A stretch of DNA of 64,000 nt from Streptomyces sp. NRRL B-24484 (GTDB taxonomy: Bacteria; Actinomycetota; Actinomycetes; Streptomycetales; Streptomycetaceae): NCBI RefSeq assembly GCF_000717715.1, contig NZ_JOAI01000043.1, positions 6,942 to 70,941 on the forward strand. Reading direction: 5' to 3'. The notes beneath the pieces were generated by a model, which worked only from the letters and a program-made list of their open reading frames with translations, was not told where the DNA came from and made no database searches. The stretch's first letter is position 1. Every line of letters starts with the position of its first letter. Shown piece after piece: positions 1-9,271 of this stretch. Both the position numbers and the translations under genes were made by a program.

Positions 1-1937
1 GTCGGGTTGGCGATCTGGTTGATCGTGGTGCGGGCGGCCTCGGCGGCCGGGCCGTCGGAGGCACCGATGTAGATGGTGCCGTCGTCCTCGATCGTGATCT
101 CGGCGCCGGTGTCCTCCTGGATCTGGTTGATCATCTTGCCCTTGGGGCCGATGACCTCACCGATCTTGTCCACCGGGATCTTGATCGTGATGATGCGCGG
201 GGCGTACTGCGACATCTCGTCCGGAGTGTCGATGGCCTCGTTCATCACGTCGAGGATGTGCAGGCGGGCGTCCTTGGCCTGCTTCAGCGCGGCGGCGAGC
301 ACCGATGCCGGGATGCCGTTCAGCTTGGTGTCGAGCTGGAGGGCGGTGATGAAGTTGCGGGTGCCGGCGACCTTGAAGTCCATGTCGCCGAACGCGTCCT
401 CGGCGCCGAGGATGTCGGTCAGCGTGACGTAGTGGGTCTCGCCGTCGATCTCCTGGGAGATCAGGCCCATGGCGATACCGGCGACGGCGGCCTTCAGCGG
501 CACACCGGCGTTCAGCAGCGACATGGTGGAGGCGCAGACCGAGCCCATCGAGGTGGAGCCGTTGGAGCCGAGCGCCTCGGAGACCTGGCGGATGGCGTAC
601 GGGAAGTCCTCGCGGGAGGGCAGCACGGGCAGGATCGCCCGCTCGGCCAGCGCGCCGTGGCCGATCTCGCGGCGCTTGGGCGAGCCCACGCGGCCGGTCT
701 CGCCGACGGAGTACGGCGGGAAGTTGTAGTTGTGCATGTAGCGGCGACGCGTCTCCGGGGAGAGCGTGTCGAGCTGCTGCTCCATGCGGAGCATGTTCAG
801 CGTGGTGACACCCAGGATCTGGGTCTCGCCGCGCTCGAACAGGGCGGAGCCGTGGACGCGCGGGATGGCCTCGACCTCGGCGGCCAGGGTGCGGATGTCG
901 GTGACGCCGCGGCCGTCGATGCGGACCTTGTCCTTGATGACGCGCTCGCGGACGATCTTCTTGGTCAGCGCGTTGTAGGCGGCGCTGATCTCCTTCTCGC
1001 GGCCCTCGAAGTCCGGGAGGAGCTTGTCCGCGGCGATCGCCTTGATGCGGTCGAGCTCGTTGTTGCGCTCCTGCTTGCCGGCGATGGTGAGCGCCTGGGC
1101 GAGCTCGTCCTTGACCGCGGCGGTCAGGGCGTTGAGCACGTCGTCCTGGTAGTCCAGGAAGACCGGGAACTCGCCGGTCGGCTTGGCGGCCTGGGCGGCC
1201 AGCTGGGCCTGGGCGGCGCAGAGGACCTTGATGAACGGCTTGGCGGCCTCCAGACCGGCGGCGACGACCTCCTCGGTCGGGGCCTCGGCGCCGTCGGCGA
1301 CCAGGTTGATGGTCTTGGTGGTGGCCTCGGCCTCGACCATCATGATCGCGACGTCGCCGTCCGGCAGGGCGCGGCCGGCCACGACCATGTCGAAGACGGC
1401 GTCCTCGAGCTCCGAGTGGGTCGGGAAGGCGACCCACTGGCCCTTGATCAGCGCGACGCGGACGCCGCCGATCGGGCCGGAGAACGGCAGGCCCGCGAGC
1501 TGGGTGGAGGCGGAGGCGGCGTTGATGGCGACCACGTCGTAGAGGTGGTCGGGGTTGAGCGCCATCACCGTGACGACGACCTGGATCTCGTTGCGCAGGC
1601 CCTTGACGAAGGACGGGCGCAGCGGGCGGTCGATCAGGCGGCAGGTGAGGATGGCGTCCTCGGAGGGCCGGCCCTCACGACGGAAGAACGAGCCGGGGAT
1701 CCGGCCCGCGGCGTACATCCGCTCCTCGACGTCGACGGTCAGCGGGAAGAAGTCGAAGTGCTCCTTCGGCTGCTTGGACGCGCTGGTCGCCGACAGCACC
1801 ATGGTGTCGTCGTCGAGGTAGGCGACGGCGGAGCCGGCGGCCTGGCGGGCCAGGCGGCCCGTCTCGAAGCGGATGGTACGGGTGCCGAAGCTGCCGTTGT
1901 CGATGACGGCCTCGGCGTAGAACACGTTCTCTTCCAC
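1..1937 (-). CDS. pnp: Polyribonucleotide nucleotidyltransferase (PNPase), 3'-truncated by window edge
   Basis: Phosphorolytic 3'-5' exoribonuclease and polymerase that degrades and tails RNA in the cytoplasm. The product starts at GTG 1937 ([11 protein letters not shown]), six to nine bases after a GAGGAG ribosome binding site. About 645 codons are present. The two RNase PH repeats are followed near residue 596 by a KH domain with the GPKGK loop. The window ends just after the KH domain, so the expected C-terminal S1 domain (family length about 740 aa) lies outside. It follows rpsO on the same strand after 437 bases, the arrangement usual in actinomycetes, where the pnp leader is often autoregulated by RNase III processing (family knowledge, not shown here). 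Confidence 0.97.
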   Translation of the reverse strand, partial: MEENVFYAEAVIDNGSFGTRTIRFETGRLARQAAGSAVAYLDDDTMVLSATSASKQPKEHFDFFPLTVDVEERMYAAGRIPGSFFRREGRPSEDAILTCRLIDRPLRPSFVKGLRNEIQVVVTVMALNPDHLYDVVAINAASASTQLAGLPFSGPIGGVRVALIKGQWVAFPTHSELEDAVFDMVVAGRALPDGDVAIMMVEAEATTKTINLVADGAEAPTEEVVAAGLEAAKPFIKVLCAAQAQLAAQAAKPTGEFPVFLDYQDDVLNALTAAVKDELAQALTIAGKQERNNELDRIKAIAADKLLPDFEGREKEISAAYNALTKKIVRERVIKDKVRIDGRGVTDIRTLAAEVEAIPRVHGSALFERGETQILGVTTLNMLRMEQQLDTLSPETRRRYMHNYNFPPYSVGETGRVGSPKRREIGHGALAERAILPVLPSREDFPYAIRQVSEALGSNGSTSMGSVCASTMSLLNAGVPLKAAVAGIAMGLISQEIDGETHYVTLTDILGAEDAFGDMDFKVAGTRNFITALQLDTKLNGIPASVLAAALKQAKDARLHILDVMNEAIDTPDEMSQYAPRIITIKIPVDKIGEVIGPKGKMINQIQEDTGAEITIEDDGTIYIGASDGPAAEAARTTINQIANP

Positions 1938-2374
1938 CTGGAAGATCTCCTCTTTCGTACGTCTCCGGTGGAGCGCCCCCCAGCGTCCGCCTGCCCGGCC
2001 CTGCGGGCCGGTCTTCGATCGAAGCCTCCGGGCGTGTCTGTCGACGACTCCCGGCGGCCACTACCGAGGACCGGCGCCTCTCGGCTTGCCTGGTCGGCGG
2101 TCGCGTGTGGACGCTCCCCGGATGCGGGCGGCCTCCGTTTGAGGCCTGCGGCCCGCGCAGGTTGTCGGTCATGCCCGGTGCCGTCCGCGCACCGCGCGGC
2201 CGGGCAACAACCCGGGCATGCCCTTCACCTTACAAATTCACACCCTACCGAGCGCGCCATTACCACGCGTGTGGCAGCGGTTCCCTCGCCCGGGGTGCGG
2301 TTCCGCGCGGTGCTCCCGCGCGGATGCGCCGAAGGGCGGCCCCCCGGGAAGGGGAGCCGCCCCACGAAGCGGTG
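1938..2374 (-). promoter_or_regulatory. rpsO-pnp intergenic leader
   Basis: This 437-base gap holds the pnp leader. An AT-richer stretch at about 2222-2262 stands out from the surrounding GC and could contain a pnp promoter on the minus strand, although I cannot fix -35 and -10 boxes. Next to it, CCGGG-CAACAA-CCCGG (2200-2216) forms a small hairpin, and CATGCCCGG (2170-2178) can pair with CCGGGCATG (2212-2220). In related bacteria structured RNA in this gap is cut by RNase III and controls pnp; whether that happens here is inference. Confidence 0.45.
2334..2362 (-). terminator. Hairpin terminator after rpsO
   Basis: GGGCGGC (2334-2340) pairs with GCCGCCC (2356-2362), and inner C and G runs extend the stem. 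It lies 13 bases past the rpsO stop. There is no long U tract, as usual for streptomycete terminators. Partial read-through into pnp is plausible. Confidence 0.65.
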
Positions 2375-2665
2375 TCAGCGAGCGCCGCCCGCGGCGCCGC
2401 GGCGGATGCCGAGGCGGTCGACGAGGGTACGGAAACGCTCGATGTCCTTCTTGGCCAGGTACTGCAGCAGGCGGCGGCGCTGGCCGACCAGGATCAGCAG
2501 ACCACGACGGGAGTGGTGGTCGTGCTTGTGGGCCTTCAGGTGCTCGGTCAGGTCCGAGATGCGGCGGGAGAGCATGGCCACCTGGACCTCGGGGGAGCCG
2601 GTGTCGCCCTCCTTCTGGCCGAACTCGGCGATGATCTGCTTCTTGACGTCGGCGGCGAGAGCCAC
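2375..2665 (-). CDS. rpsO: 30S ribosomal protein S15
   Basis: Small-subunit protein that binds 16S rRNA early in assembly. The 96-aa product matches the family length. It contains the S15 core [11 protein letters not shown] (residues 20-30) and [20 protein letters not shown] (48-67). The GTG start at 2665 is chosen because GAAGGAG lies at the right spacing upstream; the open frame continues much further but has no other ribosome binding site. It precedes pnp on the same strand and is followed by a hairpin terminator. Confidence 0.97.
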   Translation of the reverse strand: MALAADVKKQIIAEFGQKEGDTGSPEVQVAMLSRRISDLTEHLKAHKHDHHSRRGLLILVGQRRRLLQYLAKKDIERFRTLVDRLGIRRGAAGGAR

Positions 2666-2744
2666 GGCATCTCCTTCGGGGTGGCCGAGCGATCCCGGTA
2701 GACGACACAGGATCTGACAAGACTCGGACTGACCAAGCGTACCA

Positions 2745-2785
2745 GCGCCCGCCGGCGTCCCCTGTCGCGGGGCGCCGGCGGGCGC
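2745..2785 (-). terminator. Strong hairpin terminator after eccD
   Basis: GCGCCCGCCGGCG (2745-2757) pairs perfectly with CGCCGGCGGGCGC (2773-2785), and the inner CCCC/GGGG also pair. It starts 20 bases after the eccD stop and separates the ESX locus from rpsO. Confidence 0.75.
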
Positions 2786-2805
2786 GGGAGGGTGGTTCGG
2801 CGGCG

Positions 2806-4275
2806 TCAGCTGGTGGCGCCGCGGACCAGGGCGTAGATGTTCAGCACGGCCAGCGCGAGCGGGACGAGCGAGATCAGCATCAGGCCGTCCACCATGTCCA
2901 GGATGCGGCCCCAGAAGGGGGACACGCCGAGGCGGGGGACGATCAGCGCGATCGCGGTGAGCAGGGCGGCGCCCACGGCGATGGAGGCCGACAGCCAGAT
3001 GGTGCGCAGGTCGAGCGAGCTGTCGGTGCCGCCCTGCTGCAGCTGCTCCAGGATGAACACCGGGGTGTGCAGGGAGAGGCCGAGGACCAGCAGGCCGAGG
3101 CCGATCAGGCCGGCGATGGTGAGGCTGAAGACCTGCGCGGTGTAGCGGAAGAGCCGGGCGCGCAGCATGGTCGAGATGCCGATGGCCAGGGCGAGCAGCT
3201 CGGCGAAGGCGGAGTCGCTGAAGCCGAGGACGGCGCAGGCGCCGATGACGGTGGCGGAGCAGCCGCCGACCAGGCCGACGAGGACCTCGTGGCCGCGGCG
3301 GGCCTGGTGGGCGATCCGCTCGTACTGGACGGTCTCGGCGCGGCTGGTCTCCTCGCCGTAGGCGCTGCCGCGGGTGCGGGTCTGGCCGGGCGGGCTGAAG
3401 CCGACGGGGAGGCGGGCGAAGCGGGCGGAGAGGGCCGGCAGGAAGCCGACCGCGGCGATCGCGGCGACGCCGGTGACGGCGGCGATGTGGGTGGCCGGGG
3501 TGCCGTCGAGGAGCACCGCGGCGAAGGTCGACAGGGTGCCGGCGGCGGCGAGGAAGGAGGAGGCGACGAAGACCGAGTCCTTCTCCGGCAGCAGGCCGAC
3601 GAGCAGCACCGAGACGACGAGGACGGCGACGCAGCCGACCAGGAACTGCAGTCGGCCGGGGCCGTCGCCGGTGTTCGCGACCGGGACGGCCCCGGAGCCG
3701 GCGATCAGGGCGTGCGGCAGGGCGCCGAGGCCGAGCGCGAGGCCGGCCGCGTGGTCGTCGTAGACCCGGGCACGGACGCCGGCGAAGGTGACCAGGACGA
3801 CCGCGGTGACGCCGGAGAGGATGCCGGCCAGGCCGTGCATGTCGTGGCGCAGGTCGGAGAACCACAGGGCGAAGCCGAGCAGCACCAGCATCACGGTGGC
3901 GCCGATCAGGCCGAAGGCCCGCATGAGGTCGGGGCTCCAGAACCGGCGGTCGGCCTCGACGGCGCTCGCCACGGCGTCGGCCACGTCGTCGTAGACGGCC
4001 GGCGGCAGCGACTCGGCGAAGGGGCGCAGGCTCAGCAGGTCGCCGTCGCGGACCTGCTGCGCGGCCAGCGGCAGGCCGCTGTCGAGCACGGTGCCGTCGC
4101 GGCGGACGAGGTGGAAGCCGGTGGGCGTGCCGTCGACCTGGGTCTGCCCGGTGAGGCGCAGCACCTCGGGGTAGATGTCGGCGAGCGGGACGTCCTCGGG
4201 CAGGGCGACGTCGATCCGGCCGTCGGGCGCGACGACGGTGACGCGGCAGAAGCCGGTCGTTGCACTGGCGCTCAT
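2806..4275 (-). CDS. eccD: Type VII secretion integral membrane protein EccD
   Basis: Channel-forming inner-membrane component of the ESX/type VII secretion system. The 489-aa product starts at ATG 4275 with GGAGGTG upstream. Residues 1-85 form a YukD-like ubiquitin fold ([11 protein letters not shown] start, G-D-L-L-S-L-R-P end). From about residue 120 onward there are roughly eleven hydrophobic segments separated by short charged loops. The domain order is the classical EccD arrangement. It is transcribed divergently from eccC, with 571 bases between them, so the two core subunits may share a control region. A strong hairpin follows the stop. Confidence 0.93.
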   Translation of the reverse strand: MSASATTGFCRVTVVAPDGRIDVALPEDVPLADIYPEVLRLTGQTQVDGTPTGFHLVRRDGTVLDSGLPLAAQQVRDGDLLSLRPFAESLPPAVYDDVADAVASAVEADRRFWSPDLMRAFGLIGATVMLVLLGFALWFSDLRHDMHGLAGILSGVTAVVLVTFAGVRARVYDDHAAGLALGLGALPHALIAGSGAVPVANTGDGPGRLQFLVGCVAVLVVSVLLVGLLPEKDSVFVASSFLAAAGTLSTFAAVLLDGTPATHIAAVTGVAAIAAVGFLPALSARFARLPVGFSPPGQTRTRGSAYGEETSRAETVQYERIAHQARRGHEVLVGLVGGCSATVIGACAVLGFSDSAFAELLALAIGISTMLRARLFRYTAQVFSLTIAGLIGLGLLVLGLSLHTPVFILEQLQQGGTDSSLDLRTIWLSASIAVGAALLTAIALIVPRLGVSPFWGRILDMVDGLMLISLVPLALAVLNIYALVRGATS

Positions 4276-4846
4276 GCGGCCACCTCCGCGAGCCTGGAGG
4301 CCGCTTCTTGCCAGGCGCACCTCTTGACTGTCCGCTCGCTCACCGGCGCTCCCCCTTGTCGGATTTGCCTGCTCGTCAGCTCTTGATTCGTTTGCACCCT
4401 CCTGCGGGCCGGTCCGGAACTGACACGGACCGGGGCGGAGTTGGCGCGGCGTTACCCTACCGCCCGCGCGGCGGTGGGTGCGGCCTGGCCCCCGCCGGAA
4501 TTGCCCGGCCGCCGCGGGGGGCGGTGAATTGCCGTGCAACGGTGTGCCGTTGTGGAGGATATTCGACGCTTCGTACCGGAAATCTCCTCGGCTGACCCCG
4601 TGGTCGAACCGTCCCGGCCGCCCAGTAGGATCGGCCCCTGCGCAAGGCGTACGGGGGCCCGGCTGGTGCAGCACCCTCGATCGCGCCTGCGGTCGGCGGA
4701 GCGGGGGCGGCGTCAGCGCACGGGGCGCCCTCACCCGTACGTAATCGGTGTGCGTGAGGGTTGGTGCCAGTGAGCGAGCGAAGCGAACGGGCCGTCCAGG
4801 GGTCCGGGTTCCGCGCAGCGGCCGCCGGGCGGAGCGGGGCGGTCGC
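4276..4846. promoter_or_regulatory. Divergent eccD/eccC control region
   Basis: No gene is seen in these 571 bases. Short open frames here lack ribosome binding sites. Promoters for both eccD (leftward) and eccC (rightward) must lie here or be shared. The only clear structure is a perfect inverted repeat CAACGG-TGTG-CCGTTG at 4537-4552. Confidence 0.5.
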
Positions 4847-7800
4847 ATGAGTGTGGTGACGGTGAAGCGTCCGCCGCGGGCGTATCCGCCCCCGGTCCCG
4901 GACGAGCCGGTGGAGCTGGTCGCCCCTCCGGAGCTGCCGCGCTCCGGAGGCGAGGACTGGATGATGTCCTTGCTGCCGCTGCTCGGCATGGGCGGTTCGG
5001 CGGCGTTCTTCTTCTCCCCCGGCGCCCAGGGCCCGATGAAGATCATGGGTGTCCTGATGGTGGCGTCGACCGCCGGCATGGCGGTCGCGCAGATCGTCAA
5101 GGCGCGCCGCGGCGGCAACGCCGGCACCGCGGACGAGCGCCGCGACTACCTCAAGTACCTGCAGCAGATGCGCCGGCAGGTGCGCCGCACGGCCGAGCGG
5201 CAGCGCGGTGCGCTGCTGTTCACCCACCCCGAGCCGGACCAGCTGTGGTCGATCGTCGCCGAGGGGCGGCGGCTGTGGGAGCGCCGGCCGACCGATCCGG
5301 ACTTCGCGCAGGTGCGTCTCGGCACCGGTCCGCAGCAGTTGTCGAGCCCGATCGTGGCGCCGCAGACGGCTCCGCTGGACGAGCTGGAGCCGCTGGCCGC
5401 CGAGGCGATGGGCACCTTCATCAAGTCGCACGGCACGCTGCAGGACCTGCCGCTGGCGGTCTCGCTGCGCGCCTTCTACCACATCACGGTCTGCGGCGAC
5501 CCGGACACCGTGTACGGCAACGTGCGGGCGATGGTGGCCCAGTTGACGACGCTGCACTCGCCGGACGACCTGATGGTCGCCGTGGCGGCCGCGCCGGGCG
5601 CGGTCGACGAGTGGGAGTGGGCGAAGTGGCTGCCGCACACCCAGCACCGCAAGGAGAACGACGGCGCCGGTTCGCGCCGTCTGATCGCGACCGGCCTCGG
5701 TGAGCTGGAGGAGCTGCTCGCCAAGGAGTTGGACGGCCGCAAGGGCTTCTCCCGGGACAACGTGCCGAGCGCGGACAAGCCGCACCTGATCGTGGTCATG
5801 GACGGCGCCGCGGTGCCGCACGACTCGGTCCTGGCCGGCCCGGACGGCGTCGAGGGCGTCACGGTGATCGAGGTCGTCCCCGGCGACCTGGACGAGCCGA
5901 GCGGCCACCTGGTCATCACGGTGGGCAAGGACAGCCTGCTGCTGGAGTCCGCCTCGGGCGCCTCGTACTCGGGCCGGCCGGACACCCTGTCGGCGTGGCA
6001 GTCGGAGGCGCTGGCCCGTCAGCTGGCGCCGTTCCGGGTGTCCGCGGGCGGCGACGACGGCGACCCGTCGCTGGTGTCGATGGACTTCACCGAGATGATG
6101 AACACCGGTGACCCGGGCTCCTTCGATCCGGCCCGGCACTGGCGGCCGCGTCCGATGGCGGAGAAGCTCAAGGTGCCGCTGGGCGTCGGCCAGAACGGCG
6201 AGTACGTCTGGCTGGACATCAAGGAGGCCTCGCTCCAGGGCATGGGCCCGCACGGCATGTGCGTCGGCGCGACCGGTTCCGGCAAGTCCGAGGTGCTGCG
6301 CACCATCGTGCTGGCGCTGGCGGTGACGCACTCCTCCGAGGTGCTGAACCTGGTCCTCGCGGACTTCAAGGGTGGTGCCACCTTCGCCGGCATGGCGGAG
6401 ATGCCGCACACCGCGGCCGTGATCACCAACCTGGAGGGCGAGGCGACCCTCATCGACCGCATGCGCGATGCGATCGAGGGCGAGATGAACCGCCGCCAGG
6501 AGCTGCTGCGCGCGGCGGGCAACTACGCCAACATCAACGAGTACGAGCGGGCCCGTGCGGCCGGTGCGGCGCTGGACCCGCTGCCCTCGCTGCTGATGAT
6601 CATCGACGAGTTCTCCGAGCTGCTCACCGCGAAGCCGGACTTCATCGACCTGTTCATCCAGATCGGCCGCATCGGCCGTTCGCTGGGCATGCACATGCTG
6701 CTGGCCTCGCAGCGCCTGGAGGAGGGCAAGCTCCGCGGTCTGGACACCTTCCTCTCCTACCGGCTGGGTCTGCGCACCTTCTCGGCCGCCGAGTCGCGGG
6801 CCGCGATCGGCGTGCCGGACGCCTACCACCTGCCGCCGATCCCCGGCGTCGGCTACCTGAAGTTCGGCTCCGACGTGATGGAGCGCTTCCGGGCGGCGTA
6901 CGTCTCCGGCCCGTACCGGCCGCCGGGCCAGCAGCGGACCAGCGGCGGCCAGGTGATCACCGCGCAGCCGGTGCTGTTCACCGCCGCCGAGGTGCCGGTC
7001 GTGGAGCCGGTGGTCGAGGAGGTGGTCGAGGAGGTCGAGGAGATCGACGACTCGCTGCTCGACACCATGCTGGACGTCTTCGTGCAGCGCATGATCAGCC
7101 AGGGCCCGCCGGCCCACCAGGTGTGGCTGCCGCCGCTGGAGGAGGCGCCGAGCATCGACGGCCTGGTGCCGCCGCTGCAGGCCACCGCCGAGCGCGGGCT
7201 GACCTCGCCGGAGTACGGCGCGCTCGGCCGCCTCGTGGTGCCGGTCGGCATCGTCGACAAGCCGCGCGACCAGCGCCGCGACGTGATGTACCAGGACTTC
7301 TCGGGTGCGGCCGGCCACGGCCTGATCGTCGGCGGCCCGCAGTCCGGCAAGTCCAACATGGTGCGCACCCTGGTGTCCGGCTTCGCGGTCACCCACACCC
7401 CGGTCGAGGTGCAGTTCTACCTGCTGGACTTCGGTGGTGGCGCGTTCGGCGCGCTCTCCGGCCTGCCGCACGTCGGCGGGGTCGCCGGCCGTCTGGACGT
7501 CGAGAAGGTGCGCCGTCTGGTCAGCGAGGTGCACGGGGTGCTCAACCGCCGCGAGGAGCTGTTCCGCGCGGCCGGCATCGACACCGTCGCCACGTACCGC
7601 TCGCGCCGCGCGGCCGGCCAGCTGCCGGACGAGCAGTTCGGCGACGTCTTCCTGATCATCGACGGCTGGCTGACCTTCAAGCAGGAGTACGAGGTCCTCG
7701 AACCGGTCATCAACGACATCGCGCAGCGCGGTCTGACCTACGGCGTGCACGTCGTCGTCACCGCGGCCCGCTACGCGGAGGTCCGGCCGGCGCTCAAGGA

Positions 7801-8800
7801 CCTGCTGCAGAACCGCACCGAGCTGCGGCTCGGCGACTCGATGGAGTCGGAGATCGACCGCAAGGTCGCGGTCAACGTCCCGGCGGGCTCGCCCGGCCGC
7901 GGTCTGACGGCGTCGAAGCTGCACTTCCTCTCCGGTCTGCCGCGCCTGGACGGCGCGTCGACCACCGAGGACCTGGCGAACGGCGTGGCCGACCTGGTGG
8001 CCCAGATCGACGCCGCCTGGACGGGCCCGCGCGCCCCGCAGGTCCGCATGCTGCCGGCCGTCCTGGACGGCAACGCGCTGCCCAAGGGCTTCGAGCACCC
8101 CGAGCTCGGTGTGGCCTTCGGTGTGGACGAGGTCGAGCTCGCGCCCGTCTTCGTCAACTTCGAGAGCGACCCGCTGTTCATCGTCTTCGGTGAGAGCGAG
8201 TCCGGTAAGTCGGCGCTGCTGCGGATGCTGATCAAGCAGATCACCGAGCGGTACACCCCGGACCAGGCCGGCATCGTGGTCGGCGACTTCCGCCGCTCGC
8301 TGCTCGGCGTCGTCCCGCAGGAGTACCTGGTGGAGTACGCGGCGGCGGCGCCCGCGATGTCGGCGGCCGTGGAGATGCTCCGCGGCGCCTGCTCGCGCCG
8401 CCTGCCCGGCCCGGACGTCACGCCGGAACAGCTGCGCAACCGCAGCTGGTACAGCGGCAAGGACATGTTCGTGATCGTGGACGACTACGAGCTGGTCGCC
8501 ACCTCCTCGGGCAACCCGGTGGCACCGCTGGCCGAGTTCCTGCCGTTCGCCCGCGACATCGGCCTGCGCGTGATCATCGCGCGCAGCGCCGGCGGCGCCG
8601 GCCGCTCGCTGTTCGAGCCGGTCATGCAGCGCATGCGCGAGCTGGGCGGCCAGGGCGTGCTGCTCTCGGGCGACAAGAACGAGGGCGCGCTGCTCGGCAC
8701 GGTCAAGCCGCAGCCGCAGCCGCCGGGCCGCGGCGTGTTCGTCTCCCGGCGGATCGCCGCCGGCCAGACCGTCCAGACGGGCTGGCTGCCGGCGCCGTAA
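4847..8800 (+). CDS. eccC: Type VII secretion ATPase EccC (FtsK/SpoIIIE, three ATPase domains)
   Basis: Motor ATPase of the ESX system that recognises WXG100 substrates and powers export. The 1317-aa product is the fused EccCa+EccCb form. Residues about 35-85 hold two membrane segments. Three P-loops follow: GATGSGKS near 475, GGPQSGKS near 829 and GESESGKS at 1115. The first ATPase also has a clear Walker B (L-L-M-I-I-D-E-F-S-E-L). The acidic linker around residue 720-740 (repeated V-V-E-E) separates ATPase 1 from ATPase 2. I chose ATG 4847 because the homologous N-terminus begins here (M-S-V-V-T-V-K-R-P); upstream sequence in frame is low quality. It is divergent from eccD and followed by a perfect terminator. 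Confidence 0.95.
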   Translation: MSVVTVKRPPRAYPPPVPDEPVELVAPPELPRSGGEDWMMSLLPLLGMGGSAAFFFSPGAQGPMKIMGVLMVASTAGMAVAQIVKARRGGNAGTADERRDYLKYLQQMRRQVRRTAERQRGALLFTHPEPDQLWSIVAEGRRLWERRPTDPDFAQVRLGTGPQQLSSPIVAPQTAPLDELEPLAAEAMGTFIKSHGTLQDLPLAVSLRAFYHITVCGDPDTVYGNVRAMVAQLTTLHSPDDLMVAVAAAPGAVDEWEWAKWLPHTQHRKENDGAGSRRLIATGLGELEELLAKELDGRKGFSRDNVPSADKPHLIVVMDGAAVPHDSVLAGPDGVEGVTVIEVVPGDLDEPSGHLVITVGKDSLLLESASGASYSGRPDTLSAWQSEALARQLAPFRVSAGGDDGDPSLVSMDFTEMMNTGDPGSFDPARHWRPRPMAEKLKVPLGVGQNGEYVWLDIKEASLQGMGPHGMCVGATGSGKSEVLRTIVLALAVTHSSEVLNLVLADFKGGATFAGMAEMPHTAAVITNLEGEATLIDRMRDAIEGEMNRRQELLRAAGNYANINEYERARAAGAALDPLPSLLMIIDEFSELLTAKPDFIDLFIQIGRIGRSLGMHMLLASQRLEEGKLRGLDTFLSYRLGLRTFSAAESRAAIGVPDAYHLPPIPGVGYLKFGSDVMERFRAAYVSGPYRPPGQQRTSGGQVITAQPVLFTAAEVPVVEPVVEEVVEEVEEIDDSLLDTMLDVFVQRMISQGPPAHQVWLPPLEEAPSIDGLVPPLQATAERGLTSPEYGALGRLVVPVGIVDKPRDQRRDVMYQDFSGAAGHGLIVGGPQSGKSNMVRTLVSGFAVTHTPVEVQFYLLDFGGGAFGALSGLPHVGGVAGRLDVEKVRRLVSEVHGVLNRREELFRAAGIDTVATYRSRRAAGQLPDEQFGDVFLIIDGWLTFKQEYEVLEPVINDIAQRGLTYGVHVVVTAARYAEVRPALKDLLQNRTELRLGDSMESEIDRKVAVNVPAGSPGRGLTASKLHFLSGLPRLDGASTTEDLANGVADLVAQIDAAWTGPRAPQVRMLPAVLDGNALPKGFEHPELGVAFGVDEVELAPVFVNFESDPLFIVFGESESGKSALLRMLIKQITERYTPDQAGIVVGDFRRSLLGVVPQEYLVEYAAAAPAMSAAVEMLRGACSRRLPGPDVTPEQLRNRSWYSGKDMFVIVDDYELVATSSGNPVAPLAEFLPFARDIGLRVIIARSAGGAGRSLFEPVMQRMRELGGQGVLLSGDKNEGALLGTVKPQPQPPGRGVFVSRRIAAGQTVQTGWLPAP

Positions 8801-8819
8801 CGGGTGACCTTGCGTGACC

Positions 8820-8853
8820 GGAAGGGCCGGACTCCTCGGAGTCCGGCCCTTCC
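8820..8853 (+). terminator. Perfect 15-bp hairpin after eccC
   Basis: GGAAGGGCCGGACTC (8820-8834) and GAGTCCGGCCCTTCC (8839-8853) pair perfectly around a CTCG loop, 20 bases after the eccC stop. Confidence 0.85.
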
Positions 8854-9271
8854 GGCATTCCAGGCCGTGGACGGTGCCAGAACGTTATCTACTTTTTTGC
8901 CGGGTTCGGCTGCGGTTCCCGCACCGGTCGCGGCGGCCGTCGGCGCCCGGAGAAGCCACCTGCGGCTCAACGGTCACCACCGACCATCGACCTTTGATTC
9001 AGCGACACATTCCAGCCATCCACCTTTGATTCAATCTTCATACATTCGAGTTGACAGAACGGACAAAGGTGAGCTTTGCCACAGGGCGCGACTGGATCGC
9101 ATGTTTATGCGGCCGATGGCAACGGATTCCGAAGCCGATCGCGCGTTGACTCGGGCAAAACGTCGCGGTTCCATGGCCAATCGGGAGCGACCGAAACACC
9201 ACGTCAGCCAGCGCCCTTCGGAGGCGATACCGCTCCCGCCCCCAGACCCTCGCACGTCGATCGGATGCCCC
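8854..9271 (+). promoter_or_regulatory. Control region upstream of APC permease, with paired direct repeats
   Basis: The 418 bases between the eccC terminator and the permease are AT-richer than their surroundings. A near-identical 18-base direct repeat (CCATCGACCTTTGATTCA at 8984-9001, CCATCCACCTTTGATTCA at 9016-9033) recurs at 32 bases, about three helical turns. A TTGACA box follows at 9051-9056; I cannot identify a good -10 at 17 bases. The layout looks like an activator site in front of a promoter. Reading frame is open through this stretch, but no ribosome binding site supports coding. Confidence 0.5.

Noticed and set aside
8804..9271. Upstream extension of the permease frame back to the eccC stop
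   Set aside because: The extra residues are charged and unlike the family, no ribosome binding site supports the upstream ATGs, and the stretch holds promoter-like elements.
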